Below, in pieces: positions 1 to 8,585 of a stretch of DNA of 64,000 nt; positions within the stretch are counted from its first letter, which is position 1, and each line of letters begins with the position of its first letter. A program made the translations under genes and the position numbers. Source of the stretch: Betaproteobacteria bacterium. Its GTDB lineage: Bacteria; Pseudomonadota; Gammaproteobacteria; Burkholderiales; Usitatibacteraceae. The DNA lies in NCBI GenBank assembly GCA_016791265.1, contig JAEUMY010000004.1:124001-188000 (forward strand), in the 5' to 3' direction. The notes beneath the pieces were generated by a model. It did no database searches. It worked only from the letters and a program-made list of their open reading frames with translations, and was not told the origin of the DNA.

Positions 1-658
1 AAGCGAAACACTGGGCAGCGCGCTCCTGCTCGCCGTTGTTGTCGGCTCGGGCATCATGGGCGAGAGCCTGGCGCAGGGCAACGCCGCCGTCGCGCTCGTC
101 GCCAACAGTCTCGCCACGGGCGCGGCCCTGGTCGTGTTGATCTGGGTCTTTGGCCCACTGTCCGGTGCGCACTTCAACCCGGCCGTCTCGCTGGTGTTCT
201 GGTGGCGCGGAGAGTTTGATGCGCAGAGTCTCGCGTTGCGCTGCACGGCCCAGCTAGCCGGCGCGGTCGCGGGTGTGCTGCTGGCGCATGCCATGTTCGA
301 TCTGAACCTCATCCAGCCCGGCATCAAGGTACGCACGGGGATGGGGCAGTGGATCAGCGAAGGCGTGGCGACCTTTGGTCTCCTGCTCGTGATTCTGGCC
401 TGCGTGCGCCGCAATACGAATGCCGTCGCGGTCGCGGTCGGCCTCTACATCACGGCGGCGTACTGGTTCACGGCATCCACTTCGTTCGCCAATCCGGCGG
501 TGACTCTGGCGCGAAGTCTTACGACGACATTCGCCGGGATTCGTCTGGCCGACGTCGCACCCTTCGTCGCGGCACAGGTTGCGGGTGCTTGGCTGGCGTG
601 GCGCGTTGAGCGTTGGTTCGCGGCGGACCCATCATCGCCCGGAATGTCACAAAACTGA
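1..658 (+). CDS. MIP family channel (aquaporin/aquaglyceroporin), 5' end outside window
   Basis: This membrane channel passes water or small neutral solutes. The reading frame is open from base 2, so the true start lies upstream; the first visible residues already form helix 1 (LLLAVVVGSGIMGE). Both NPA half-helix motifs are present, HFNPAVS and FANPAVT, with an Arg three residues after the second motif at the selectivity-filter position. About six hydrophobic segments can be seen. The GSGIMGE start resembles the AqpS-type channels found in arsenic-resistance operons, but the genes upstream are not visible, so a metalloid role is only an inference. The family assignment itself is secure. Confidence 0.9.
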   Translation, partial: SETLGSALLLAVVVGSGIMGESLAQGNAAVALVANSLATGAALVVLIWVFGPLSGAHFNPAVSLVFWWRGEFDAQSLALRCTAQLAGAVAGVLLAHAMFDLNLIQPGIKVRTGMGQWISEGVATFGLLLVILACVRRNTNAVAVAVGLYITAAYWFTASTSFANPAVTLARSLTTTFAGIRLADVAPFVAAQVAGAWLAWRVERWFAADPSSPGMSQN

Positions 659-751
659 CATGGGTGCCTGACATCATTTGCGACTTGCTGGCGCGACTCA
701 GTGCTTCGTGTTCCAGCCGCTCCCTTCGCAAATCCTGACAGGACACCAAAC

Positions 752-1087
752 ATGACCCACCGCACACTTCTCATCACCGTCGCCGCCCTGCTGGCCGTGG
801 CCGGCTGCGCCGACATGAAAGTCACGCCCAATCCCATGGTTCGCGACACCATTGTGAACAACCCGCCTGCGCCAAACCCCGACGTCGAACTGGTCGCAGC
901 GGTCAAGTCAGAACTGGCCAGGCAACCTCAATTGAAGGCTGGCCACCTCGACATTTCGGCCAAAGGCGGCGAAGTAACGGTCAAGGGCGATGTGGAAGAC
1001 GGCATGCAGCTCTACCAGATCGGGCTGGCCGTGCAAAAGGTGAAGGGCGTGCGTGCCGTGATCAACGGCATGAATCCGAAGCGCTGA
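752..1087 (+). CDS. BON-domain lipoprotein
   Basis: This is a 111-residue exported lipoprotein. The chosen ATG gives a short lipoprotein signal ending in a lipobox (VAGC, Cys at about residue 19), and an AGGA ribosome site lies just upstream; the open frame extends further upstream but without a signal peptide. Residues about 45-110 match the BON fold, a small alpha/beta module of periplasmic and outer-membrane proteins thought to bind phospholipid, with the typical GEVTVKGDVED and GVRAVINGM segments. It stands alone and converges on glmM. The specific function is unknown. Confidence 0.8.
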   Translation: MTHRTLLITVAALLAVAGCADMKVTPNPMVRDTIVNNPPAPNPDVELVAAVKSELARQPQLKAGHLDISAKGGEVTVKGDVEDGMQLYQIGLAVQKVKGVRAVINGMNPKR

Positions 1088-1149
1088 TTCGCTTTTACGG
1101 ACGACTCGACATGCGACAAAGGCGGCCGCGAGCTGCCCTTGTCGTTTCA

Positions 1150-1171
1150 GGCATGACGCCGGCGTCATGCC
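1150..1171. terminator. Perfect 22-bp dyad at the BON protein/glmM junction
   Basis: Eleven-base arms meet without a loop (GGCATGACGCC and its complement) and overlap the glmM stop codon at 1165. A weaker imperfect stem lies just before it at about 1113-1143. Placed between convergent genes, it may act as a two-way terminator, although no T-run is visible. It does not contain the dispersed GCGAATATTCGC word. Confidence 0.4.
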
Positions 1172-2505
1172 GCGCGACGCACCTCGCTCGCGATGGTCTC
1201 GGCAAGACGGCTCACCTGAGCCGCATCGCGGCCTTCCACCATCACGCGGATGACGGGCTCGGTGCCGCTGGCGCGCAGCAGCACGCGCCCGGCGCCATTG
1301 AGCTCGCTTTCCGCCGCGCGGACGGCGTGCTGGATCGCGCTGTTGCCCGCGAAGTCGAGCTTGGTGACGGTGCGCACATTGACCAGCACCTGCGGAAACA
1401 GCGTCAACTCTTGCGAATATTCGCCTAGCGACTGACCGGCGCGTTTCAGCGCCGCCAGCACTTGCAGAGCGGACACGATGCCATCACCCGTGGTGTGGCG
1501 ATCCAGGCAGATGATGTGGCCGGAATTTTCGCCCCCCCAAAGCCAACCCTTTTCGTTCAGCATCTCCAGCACATGGCGGTCACCCACTTTGGCCCGCGCG
1601 AACGACGCACCCAATTTCGCGAATGCCAGCTCGACCGCCAGATTGGTCATGAGCGTGCCGACGACACCACTTCTGGCGCCGCGGGAAAGCTGATCCTTCA
1701 CGATCACGTACAGCAACTGATCGCCATCGAACAGCGTGCCGTCGGCATCCGCCATCATGAGCCGGTCCCCGTCGCCATCCAGCGCGATGCCGAAGTCGGC
1801 TTCGTTGTCAGTCACGGCATGGGCCATGGCTTCCGCATGCGTGGCGCCGCAGCGGTCGTTGATGTTGAGACCGTTGGGCGCAACCCCGATGGGCACGACT
1901 TGCGCACCCAGTTCCTGAAACACGCGCGGTGCCAGGCGATAGCACGCACCGTGCGCCGCATCGACCACAAGCTTGAGACCGCGTAGCGTCTGCTCCTTCG
2001 GAAACGTGCCCTTGCAGAATTCGATATAGCGGCCTTCCGCGTCATGCACGCGCATGGCCTTGCCGAGCTTGGTCGATGGCTGGGTCGCGAGCGGTTCATC
2101 CAGCGCCGCTTCGATGTCGAGTTCAACTTCATCGGGCAGCTTTGCGCCTTCGGCGGAAAAAAACTTGATGCCGTTGTCCTCGAACGGGTTGTGCGAAGCG
2201 GAAATCATGATGCCCGCCGAGAGCCGCAGGGCGCGGGTGAGGAAGGCGACACCCGGCGTGCTCATCGGCCCGGTGAGGTACACATCGCAGCCGGCCGCCG
2301 ACAGACCCGCTTCGAGCGCGCTTTCCAGCATGTAGCCCGAAATGCGGGTGTCTTTGCCGATGACGACTGCGGGATGTTCCTGCTGGCGAGTCAGTACACG
2401 CCCTGCCGCGTAGCCCAACCGCAACATGATATCGGGCGTGATGGGTGCGTCACCCACGCGGCCGCGAATACCGTCCGTTCCAAAATATTTGCGCTTCAAT
2501 TTCAC
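1165..2505 (-). CDS. glmM: Phosphoglucosamine mutase
   Basis: GlmM converts glucosamine-6-phosphate to glucosamine-1-phosphate for UDP-GlcNAc, peptidoglycan and LPS synthesis. The 446-residue length is normal. The protein starts [12 protein letters not shown], carries the phosphoserine loop SASHNP (Ser at about 104), the metal-binding DGDGDR loop at about 245, and the phosphate-binding [12 protein letters not shown] motif near the end. It lies 30 bases downstream of folP on the same strand, the usual ftsH-folP-glmM order. One dispersed palindrome is read inside it as GEYSQ near residue 360. Confidence 0.97.
   Translation of the reverse strand: MKLKRKYFGTDGIRGRVGDAPITPDIMLRLGYAAGRVLTRQQEHPAVVIGKDTRISGYMLESALEAGLSAAGCDVYLTGPMSTPGVAFLTRALRLSAGIMISASHNPFEDNGIKFFSAEGAKLPDEVELDIEAALDEPLATQPSTKLGKAMRVHDAEGRYIEFCKGTFPKEQTLRGLKLVVDAAHGACYRLAPRVFQELGAQVVPIGVAPNGLNINDRCGATHAEAMAHAVTDNEADFGIALDGDGDRLMMADADGTLFDGDQLLYVIVKDQLSRGARSGVVGTLMTNLAVELAFAKLGASFARAKVGDRHVLEMLNEKGWLWGGENSGHIICLDRHTTGDGIVSALQVLAALKRAGQSLGEYSQELTLFPQVLVNVRTVTKLDFAGNSAIQHAVRAAESELNGAGRVLLRASGTEPVIRVMVEGRDAAQVSRLAETIASEVRRAA
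1413..1424. repeat. GCGAATATTCGC, exact copy, in glmM
   Basis: Exact 12-base palindrome inside glmM, read in the EYS phase. See the first finding for the family. Confidence 0.9.
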
Positions 2506-2535
2506 CTCGTTCCGAATAGTTTCGCCAGCTGAAAT

Positions 2536-3366
2536 CTACCTGGCGGCCTGCCAGACCTTCAGCGCGTCCACGGTTTCCTTCACATCATGCACTCGCAGGA
2601 CTTTGGCCCCCTTTTCCACGGCCAGGAGTGCGGCGGCGATGCTCGCAGCCAATCGCTCGCGCGCGTCACGCCCTGTCAGCGCGCCCAGCATGGACTTGCG
2701 CGACAACCCGGCCAGCACCGGGTAGCCGGTTTCCAGAAAGCGATCCAGATCGCGCAGCAACGTGAGATTGTGCGCCAGCGTCTTGCCGAAGCCGAAGCCT
2801 GGGTCGATGACGATGCGCGCGCGCGCGATGCCGGCCGCGTCGCAGGCATCCGAGCGCTCGACCAGAAAGTCGCGTACCTCAACCAGCACATCGTCATAGC
2901 GCGGATCGCCCTGCATGGTGTCAGGCGCGCCCTGCATGTGCATGAGGCACACACCGGCCTGCGAAGCCGCGACCGCGGCCAACGCGCCAGGCGCTTGCAG
3001 CGCGTTCACGTCGTTGATGATGGCGGCGCCGGCCGCGATGGCGGCGCGCATGACCTCGGGCTTCCGCGTATCGACCGACAGGGGCACGCCTTCACCCGAC
3101 AGGGCTTCGATGACAGGCAGCACGCGATCCAGCTCCTCGCTCAACGACGCTGGCTTTGCGCCGGGCCGCGTGGACTCGCCACCGATGTCGAGAATGTCCG
3201 CCCCGTCTTCCAACATCTGTCGCGCGCCCATGATGGCGGCGCGGCGGTCGAGGTGCTTGCCGCCATCGGAAAAGGAATCCGGCGTGACGTTGACGATGCC
3301 CATGACCAGCGGACGATCCAGCGCCAATGCGTATCGGCCGCATTGCCAGTGATTTGGCGGGTTCAT
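2536..3366 (-). CDS. folP: Dihydropteroate synthase
   Basis: FolP condenses p-aminobenzoate with hydroxymethyl-dihydropterin diphosphate in folate synthesis. The 276-residue protein shows VMGIVNVTPDSFSDGG near the start, DIGGESTRPGA, and the late phosphate-binding GLSRKSMLG loop. I chose the ATG at 3366 (MNPPNHWQCGRY), which has an AGG ribosome site. A longer in-frame start at 3405 would translate a copy of the dispersed palindrome into a non-conserved N-terminal tail. It lies between ftsH and glmM, all on the minus strand. Confidence 0.96.
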   Translation of the reverse strand: MNPPNHWQCGRYALALDRPLVMGIVNVTPDSFSDGGKHLDRRAAIMGARQMLEDGADILDIGGESTRPGAKPASLSEELDRVLPVIEALSGEGVPLSVDTRKPEVMRAAIAAGAAIINDVNALQAPGALAAVAASQAGVCLMHMQGAPDTMQGDPRYDDVLVEVRDFLVERSDACDAAGIARARIVIDPGFGFGKTLAHNLTLLRDLDRFLETGYPVLAGLSRKSMLGALTGRDARERLAASIAAALLAVEKGAKVLRVHDVKETVDALKVWQAAR

Positions 3367-3373
3367 GGCGCCT

Positions 3374-3385
3374 GCGAATATTCGC
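3374..3385. repeat. GCGAATATTCGC, exact copy, upstream of folP
   Basis: Exact copy in the 5' leader of folP, 8 bases before the chosen start codon and downstream of the ftsH terminator. Confidence 0.85.
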
Positions 3386-3408
3386 CTTGATGTCCCGGCG
3401 CCCAAACA

Positions 3409-3434
3409 AATCGGGCGACCGAAGTCGCCCGATT
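3409..3434 (-). terminator. Hairpin downstream of ftsH
   Basis: Arms of 11 bases (AATCGGGCGAC and its complement) flank a 4-base loop. On the minus strand the stem is followed by a T-rich stretch (TTTGTTTG). It lies 20 bases after the ftsH stop, so it probably ends or weakens ftsH transcripts before folP. Confidence 0.6.
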
Positions 3435-3453
3435 GCTGGTGACGCCTCGCGCG

Positions 3454-5370
3454 TTACTCAGCACCTTCCGTGCCCTGTGCTTGCGGCGTCGCCTCCACCG
3501 GCTTGGCCTGACCGGCCTGGCCGTCGTCCTTGTCCTTGCGCTTCAGCGGCGCAGCGGAGGGCTTGGGCGGGCGCGGCGGGAAGCCGCTCATGATGTCCTT
3601 GATCTGATCCGCATCGATGGTTTCGTACTCGAGCAACGCCTTGGTCATGGCCTCGACCTTGTCGCGATTCTCCTCGATGAGCTTGCGAGCCAGCGTGTAT
3701 TGCTCATCGATGATGCGGCGGATTTCCGCATCTACCTTGCGCATGGTCTCTTCGGACACGTTGGTTTGACGCGTGACCGAGCGGCCCAGGAACACTTCGC
3801 CCTCGTTCTCGGCGTAAACCATCGTACCCAGCTCGTCGGACATGCCGTAGCGCGTGACCATGTCGCGCGCGATCTGCGTGGCGCGCTCGAAGTCGTTGGA
3901 GGCGCCCGTGGTCATCTGGTTCATGAACACCTCTTCGGCGATGCGGCCACCGAACAGCACCGCGATGCGCGACAGCAGATACTCGCGGTCGTAGGCATAA
4001 CGATCCTGCTCTGGCAACTGGATGGTGACACCCAGCGCACGGCCGCGCGGAATGATGGTGACCTTGTGAACCGGATCGCTCTTGGGCAGCAGATAACCCA
4101 GCAACGCGTGGCCGGACTCGTGATAGGCCGTGTTCATGCGTTCCTCATCGGTCATGACCATGGAACGGCGCTCAGCGCCCATCATGACCTTGTCCTTGGC
4201 GCGTTCGAAGTCTTCCATGTCGACCAGACGCTTGCTCGCGCGCGCGGCGAACAAGGCGGCCTCGTTCACCAGATTGGCGAGGTCGGCGCCGGAGAAGCCG
4301 GGGCAGCCGCGCGCAATGACGGATGCATCCACATCCGGCGCGATGGGAACCTTGCGCATATGCACAGTGAGAATCTGCTCACGGCCACGAATATCGGGCA
4401 GCGGCACCACAACCTGGCGGTCGAAGCGGCCTGGACGCAGCAATGCCGGGTCCAGCACATCGGGACGGTTGGTCGCGGCGATGACAATGACACCAGCCGT
4501 GGCCTCGAAGCCATCCATCTCGACCAGCAACTGGTTCAACGTCTGCTCACGTTCGTCGTTACCACCGCCCAGCCCCGCACCGCGCTGACGACCGACCGCA
4601 TCGATTTCGTCGATGAACACGATGCAAGGCGAATTCTTCTTGGCTTGCTCGAACATGTCGCGCACGCGGGCCGCGCCGACACCGACAAACATTTCCACGA
4701 AGTCGGAGCCGGATATGGAGAAGAACGGCACCTTGGCCTCGCCCGCGATGGCGCGCGCGAGCAAGGTCTTGCCGGTGCCCGGATTGCCAACCATCAACAC
4801 GCCGCGCGGAATGCGTCCGCCCAGCTTCTGGAACTTGGAAGGGTCTTTGAGGAAGTCGACCAACTCTGAGACTTCCTCCTTGGCCTCGTCGCAGCCGGCG
4901 ACATCGGCGAAGGTGACCTGATTGTTGGCCTCATCGAGCATGCGCGCGCGGCTCTTGCCGAAGGAAAACGCGCCGCCCCGACCGCCGCCCTGCATCTGGC
5001 GCATGAAGAAAATCCACACGCCGATGAGCAACAGCATCGGGAACCAGGAAATGAAAATCTGCATGAGGAAGGAGTTTTCCTCGGGCGGCTTGGCCTCGAT
5101 GTTGACGCCAGCCTTGATGAGGTCATCCCACGTGAACACGTTGCCAGGCAGGTAGACGGTGTAGGTCTTGCCGTCCCGCAAGGTGGCTTTGACCGCGCGG
5201 GCACTTTCTTCCTTGACCTTCTCCACGTTGCCGGCCTTCGCTTCGGACATCATGGTGGAGTACGTCATGGTGCTGCTCGCAGCCTGACGGTTGGAGACTT
5301 GCATGAAGACCATCATCAACACGATGAGGATGACGGCCCAAACGCCGATGTTCTTGACCCAATTGTTCAC
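3454..5370 (-). CDS. ftsH: ATP-dependent zinc metalloprotease FtsH
   Basis: FtsH is a membrane-anchored AAA+ protease that extracts and degrades membrane and regulatory proteins such as LpxC. The 638 residues contain transmembrane helix 1 (about 8-24), a periplasmic region, helix 2 (about 103-123), Walker A GNPGTGKT at 195-202, Walker B VFIDEID at about 251-257, the second region of homology with the Arg fingers (RPGRFDR), and the zinc motif HESGH at 417-421. The C-terminal tail is Pro/Lys-rich, as usual. It is flanked by rlmE upstream and folP downstream, the classic order. All key residues are intact. Confidence 0.98.
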   Translation of the reverse strand: MNNWVKNIGVWAVILIVLMMVFMQVSNRQAASSTMTYSTMMSEAKAGNVEKVKEESARAVKATLRDGKTYTVYLPGNVFTWDDLIKAGVNIEAKPPEENSFLMQIFISWFPMLLLIGVWIFFMRQMQGGGRGGAFSFGKSRARMLDEANNQVTFADVAGCDEAKEEVSELVDFLKDPSKFQKLGGRIPRGVLMVGNPGTGKTLLARAIAGEAKVPFFSISGSDFVEMFVGVGAARVRDMFEQAKKNSPCIVFIDEIDAVGRQRGAGLGGGNDEREQTLNQLLVEMDGFEATAGVIVIAATNRPDVLDPALLRPGRFDRQVVVPLPDIRGREQILTVHMRKVPIAPDVDASVIARGCPGFSGADLANLVNEAALFAARASKRLVDMEDFERAKDKVMMGAERRSMVMTDEERMNTAYHESGHALLGYLLPKSDPVHKVTIIPRGRALGVTIQLPEQDRYAYDREYLLSRIAVLFGGRIAEEVFMNQMTTGASNDFERATQIARDMVTRYGMSDELGTMVYAENEGEVFLGRSVTRQTNVSEETMRKVDAEIRRIIDEQYTLARKLIEENRDKVEAMTKALLEYETIDADQIKDIMSGFPPRPPKPSAAPLKRKDKDDGQAGQAKPVEATPQAQGTEGAE

Positions 5371-5489
5371 AATAGCTTCCTTTGCCGATCCCGACTCAGG
5401 GATGATGGGGGATCGCGCTGAAAAATCAATGCAGTCGGTGATGCGCCCGGTGGCTGCCCGGATGGGCAGTTTACACCGCTTTGCGTCGC

Positions 5490-6119
5490 CTACTTTCGAC
5501 CCTTTCCGACCAGATAGAGCTCGCCGCTTTCGGCGCGCGAGGCGCCTGGCTTTTCGACGGATACCTTCTTGAAGAGTTCACGCATTGCCCTCACAAATTC
5601 GATGTAACCCGATCCCTGGAAGACCTTGATCACGAAATCGCCGTCCGGTTTCAGGAACTCACGACAGAATTCCAACGCCAGCTCCGCCAGGTTGAACATG
5701 CGCGCCTGATCAGTGAGCGCGATGCCAGTGAGGTTGGGGGCCATGTCGGACAGCACAAGGTCCACCTTTGACTGGCTTCCGCCAATTGCATCAATGACGG
5801 CCTGCAAGCCCTCCTCGCGCGAAAAGTCGCCCTGGATGAACTGCACACCCTGTATTGGCTGCATGTCCAGAAGGTCAATGGCGACCACTTTGCCGCGCGC
5901 CCCCACCTTCTTGACCACCCACTGCGACCAGGCGCCGGGCGTTGATCCCAGGTCGATCACCGTCATGCCAGGCCTCAGCAACCGCTCCGTCGCGTCGATT
6001 TCCGACAACTTGTAGACCGCGCGGGAGCGGAAACCCTCTTCCTTGGATTTCTTGACGAATGGGTCGGACAAGTGCCGCTTGACCCAATCGCGGCTGTTTT
6101 TGGGGCGGACGCCGGCCAT
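5490..6119 (-). CDS. rlmE: 23S rRNA (uridine-2552-2'-O)-methyltransferase
   Basis: RlmE (FtsJ/RrmJ) methylates U2552 in the ribosomal A loop late in 50S assembly, using S-adenosylmethionine. The 209-residue protein has the SAM motif [13 protein letters not shown] and the expected K-D-K-E catalytic set: Lys in [11 protein letters not shown], Asp in LSDMAPN, Lys in DFVIKVFQG and a late Glu in SGELYLVG. It precedes ftsH on the same strand with 119 bases between. In most betaproteobacteria yhbY is its direct divergent neighbour; here two extra genes lie between them. Confidence 0.97.
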   Translation of the reverse strand: MAGVRPKNSRDWVKRHLSDPFVKKSKEEGFRSRAVYKLSEIDATERLLRPGMTVIDLGSTPGAWSQWVVKKVGARGKVVAIDLLDMQPIQGVQFIQGDFSREEGLQAVIDAIGGSQSKVDLVLSDMAPNLTGIALTDQARMFNLAELALEFCREFLKPDGDFVIKVFQGSGYIEFVRAMRELFKKVSVEKPGASRAESGELYLVGKGRK

Positions 6120-6172
6120 GAAGGTGAGCTGCGGCCCATGAGCCGCGAAGCAATGAGTTGGATCGCGTGAGC

Positions 6173-7102
6173 TTACTTGATTCGCAAGTCCCCGGCTGGG
6201 CCATGCATGGGCTCTGCATACAGGTAGGCGCCCGCGCTGATGCGCAGTCCCGCGGTTTCATTCGTCCCGCTGCGGCCTTCCAGCGCCGTCAATCTCGCGT
6301 TGCATTGGTCCAGGAATTCGGCGCATGCCTTCCTGTACCAAACCTGAAATTCTTCCAGATCCTTCGCGTCAATGTTTCTGCTGTCGACCGAAAAAACAGG
6401 ATAAAGGTGGGCGCTTGCCAGGTGGTTCTCGACTGCGGCGCTCAAGCGGTCGTATCCATGAACGGCCATCAAGTTGAGCGTGGTCGCATGATCTTCACCC
6501 AGCATGATCCATTCTCGATTCAGCACTGCGCGTCCGGCTGAATCCATGCGCACGATGTTCAAGCGCAACCATTCGTCCAGGATGGCTCGCGCGGGAATGT
6601 CCTTCGAGACGCTTTCCACCAAGTCCTCGAATGACGGCCCTTCACCGGCAGCCAAGTCTTTCCGGCGCGGCAGTGGCTTGCTCCTTCCGCGCACCATGAA
6701 CCTCATATCGCCGGTCCAGCGCATGAGCATGAGTCCGGGATTGGTCACCGGCTCACGCATTGCGCGCACACCTTCAGACTCCTCGCGGAGCCGCTTGATG
6801 TCCTTGCGATGGACGCCCGTCAACACGGCCAACCGGCTGTCTGACTGGCGCGCACCTTCGTGCGTGAATTGATTTGTGGCGACATCCACAAACACGCGTT
6901 TTAGCCGCTCCACCCACATGGTCAGCGTGACGCCATGCGCAATCAGCAAACGCACGATCGGTCGCACCATCAGGGCGGTGGCATCCAAGACCAGATTCGA
7001 CTCGGCAGGCTTGAATTCCGCCGCAATTGCTGCTGGGCGTTCATTTGCGTTCACGGCGCCGTCTGATGCCTTGACACGCGATTTGGGTTGGGAACCATGC
7101 AT
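6173..7102 (-). CDS. DUF6502 family protein, probable DNA-binding autoregulator
   Basis: This 309-residue protein matches what I recall of the DUF6502 family: an N-terminal region (about 45-75) reading LMVRPIVRLLIAHGVTLTMW followed by LKRVFVDVA, then SRLAVLTGVHRKDIKRLREE at about 85-105, which reads as a helix-turn-helix. The rest is helical with no catalytic motif. I chose the ATG at 7102 (MHGSQPK); the longer open frame upstream runs through AT-rich operator DNA. It is divergent from a secreted protein gene, and three regularly spaced 17-bp inverted repeats lie between them, so I infer that it represses or activates itself and its neighbour. Its cellular role is unknown. Confidence 0.75.
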   Translation of the reverse strand: MHGSQPKSRVKASDGAVNANERPAAIAAEFKPAESNLVLDATALMVRPIVRLLIAHGVTLTMWVERLKRVFVDVATNQFTHEGARQSDSRLAVLTGVHRKDIKRLREESEGVRAMREPVTNPGLMLMRWTGDMRFMVRGRSKPLPRRKDLAAGEGPSFEDLVESVSKDIPARAILDEWLRLNIVRMDSAGRAVLNREWIMLGEDHATTLNLMAVHGYDRLSAAVENHLASAHLYPVFSVDSRNIDAKDLEEFQVWYRKACAEFLDQCNARLTALEGRSGTNETAGLRISAGAYLYAEPMHGPAGDLRIK

Positions 7103-7153
7103 TTTCACGAGATCAGGGTGCGGTGCTGCCGGGAGAACCTCATTTTGTTCCAA

Positions 7154-7170
7154 TTGGGATATTTTCACAA
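7154..7170. promoter_or_regulatory. Operator-like site 3 (degenerate)
   Basis: TTGGGATATTTTCACAA matches the best site (7209-7225) at 13 of 17 positions, and its left half is perfect. It is the one nearest the DUF6502 gene and starts 28 bases before the middle site. Confidence 0.55.
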
Positions 7171-7175
7171 ACCTC

Positions 7176-7204
7176 TTGACACTGGGAAATTTTCCCAATA
7201 TCTT
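7176..7204 (+). promoter_or_regulatory. Sigma-70 promoter for the secreted Ser/Thr-rich gene
   Basis: A consensus TTGACA -35 box (7176-7181) and a TATCTT -10 box (7199-7204) are separated by exactly 17 bases. The spacer is itself the middle operator. The start codon of the downstream gene is at 7286, giving a leader of about 75 bases that contains the third operator and an AGGAG ribosome site at 7275-7279. Confidence 0.75.
7182..7198. promoter_or_regulatory. Operator-like site 1, filling the promoter spacer
   Basis: CTGGGAAATTTTCCCAA contains a perfect 15-base inverted repeat (7183-7197). It occupies the whole -35/-10 spacer, so a bound protein would directly compete with or distort RNA polymerase. 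It matches site 2 at 14 of 17 positions. Confidence 0.7.
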
Positions 7205-7208
7205 TGGG

Positions 7209-7225
7209 TTGGGAAATAATCCCAA
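7209..7225. promoter_or_regulatory. Operator-like site 2, at the predicted transcription start
   Basis: TTGGGAAATAATCCCAA has perfect 6-base arms around a 5-base centre. It begins 27 bases after site 1. A 13-base stretch overlapping it (TTTGGGTTGGGAA, 7203-7215) is repeated exactly at 7082-7094, inside the first codons of the DUF6502 gene. Confidence 0.7.
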
Positions 7226-7285
7226 ATTCAGATTTGACGATTTTTCACGCTGTCTTGTTCCAATTCCCCAATTCAGGAGAAAAAC

Positions 7286-7645
7286 ATGAGCCACACCCGT
7301 TTTGCAGTTCGCCCGTCTGTTCTCGCTGTTGCACTGTGCTGCAGCGCGGTCATGGTCAACGCCAGCGCCCAACAAACAGGAAGCTTGTCCTCACGCGCGA
7401 CGACAACTTCATTGTCGTCGACCTCCGCTACCACCGTGTCGACCACGTCGCCCTCCGTCAGCTACCTGGCAGGACCCGGGGCAAGCTCTTCCTCCAGCTC
7501 GTCCTATTCGGTCTCAACCCCACAAGGGACGGGGACCTATCAGTCCACGACGACGACAACCCCGACCGGCACCTCCACTTCGACGAGCATCAGCGGGTTC
7601 TCCGCTCTGCTTTGCGTGTACTTTCCTGTCCTGTGCAAGCCTTGA
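7286..7645 (+). CDS. Secreted Ser/Thr-rich low-complexity protein
   Basis: This 119-residue protein starts with a clear signal peptide (cleavage after about residue 28, ASA|QQ). The mature part is almost entirely Ser, Thr and small residues (about 30-103), which suggests an unstructured chain. It ends with a hydrophobic tail containing two cysteines five residues apart (LLCVYFPVLCKP). A strong ribosome site (AGGAG) precedes the ATG. It is divergent from the DUF6502 gene and appears to be under its operators. I do not recognise the family and assign no function. Confidence 0.7.
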   Translation: MSHTRFAVRPSVLAVALCCSAVMVNASAQQTGSLSSRATTTSLSSTSATTVSTTSPSVSYLAGPGASSSSSSSYSVSTPQGTGTYQSTTTTTPTGTSTSTSISGFSALLCVYFPVLCKP

Positions 7646-7696
7646 GCTGATCGCTGGCGCGCCCTTGCGGCGCGCCAGCCCGCCTATAATGGCGGA

Positions 7697-8071
7697 ATGA
7701 AAATCGAACTCTCCCCTGTTGAGCGCAAAGCGCTCAAGGCTGCGGCGCACGGCCTGAACGCGGTGGTGCTCATTGGCGCTGAAGGGCTGACGCCCGCTGT
7801 GTTGCGCGAAATCGACCGCAGCCTCAAGGCCCATGAACTTATCAAGATTCGGGCATCCACCGACGAGCGCGCTGACCGTGAAAGCTGGCTCGAAGAAATC
7901 TGCAACCGCCTCAACGCAGCCCCGGTGCAACACATTGGCAAGATGCTCATTGTCTGGCGCGAAAATCCGGACAAGAAACCGCCTGCGCCGCCGCCCAAGC
8001 GCAAGGGTCCTCGCCTCACCAAAGCGCAAGAGCAGGAGAAGGCGATTCGCCGCCGAGGTTCTCGCGCCTGA
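7697..8071 (+). CDS. yhbY: Ribosome assembly RNA-binding protein YhbY
   Basis: YhbY is a single CRM-domain RNA-binding protein associated with pre-50S particles. The first 95 residues carry the CRM fold (LSPVERKALKAAAHGLNAVVLIG, later HELIKIR and IGKMLIVWREN). A basic, proline- and lysine-rich tail of about 30 residues follows, common in betaproteobacterial versions. It converges on greA with 34 bases between them, occupied by an extended copy of the dispersed palindrome. Confidence 0.93.
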   Translation: MKIELSPVERKALKAAAHGLNAVVLIGAEGLTPAVLREIDRSLKAHELIKIRASTDERADRESWLEEICNRLNAAPVQHIGKMLIVWRENPDKKPPAPPPKRKGPRLTKAQEQEKAIRRRGSRA

Positions 8072-8081
8072 GGCATCGATA

Positions 8082-8101
8082 CATTGCGAATATTCGCAAT
8101 G
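8082..8101. repeat. Extended 20-bp palindrome between yhbY and greA
   Basis: CATTGCGAATATTCGCAATG is a perfect 20-base dyad around an exact GCGAATATTCGC core (8086-8097). It lies between two convergent genes, the position of a two-way terminator, but has no adjacent T-run. Confidence 0.85.
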
Positions 8102-8105
8102 GCGC

Positions 8106-8585
8106 TCAGATGTAGCGAACGTCCACGACCTCGTATTCGCGGACACCTCCCGGCGCCTTCACTTCCGCCATGTCACCGGCAAACTTGCCGATGAGCGCTC
8201 GGGCGATGGGGGAGCTGATGGAGATCTTGCTTTCCTTGAGATCGGCTTCATCGTCGCCGACGATCTGGTAGGTCACCTTGTCGCCCGACTCCTGATCCTC
8301 CAGATCCACGGTCGCGCCGAACACGACGCGGCCGTCACCGTCGAGTTGCGCGGGATTGATGATCTGCGCCGACGACAGCTTGCTTTCGATCTCAATGATG
8401 CGGCCCTCGATGAAACCCTGGCGTTCCTTGGCCGCGTCGTACTCGGCGTTCTCCGAAATGTCGCCTTGCGCACGCGCCTCGGCAATGGCGGTGATGATCT
8501 CCGGGCGGTCCTTGGTTTTCAGGCGATGCAGTTCGGCGCGGAGCAGCTCAGCACCCTTCACCGTAATGGGAATCTTCCCGCTCAT
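8106..8585 (-). CDS. greA: Transcription elongation factor GreA
   Basis: GreA rescues backtracked RNA polymerase by stimulating transcript cleavage. The 159-residue protein has the N-terminal coiled coil with the acidic tip ([20 protein letters not shown], about 37-56) and the C-terminal FKBP-like domain with [12 protein letters not shown]. Its ATG overlaps the carB stop codon as ATGA (8582-8585), so it is translationally coupled to carB and sits at the end of the carA-leuE-carB-greA run. Confidence 0.97.
   Translation of the reverse strand: MSGKIPITVKGAELLRAELHRLKTKDRPEIITAIAEARAQGDISENAEYDAAKERQGFIEGRIIEIESKLSSAQIINPAQLDGDGRVVFGATVDLEDQESGDKVTYQIVGDDEADLKESKISISSPIARALIGKFAGDMAEVKAPGGVREYEVVDVRYI

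Noticed and set aside
3433..4869. Long open frame on the plus strand opposite ftsH
   Set aside because: It is a codon-bias shadow: ftsH on the minus strand has full conservation and motifs, while this frame has no domain, signal or ribosome site. Similar antisense frames opposite carB, the pirin genes, the RND pump, trpS and the Calx-beta gene were rejected for the same reason.
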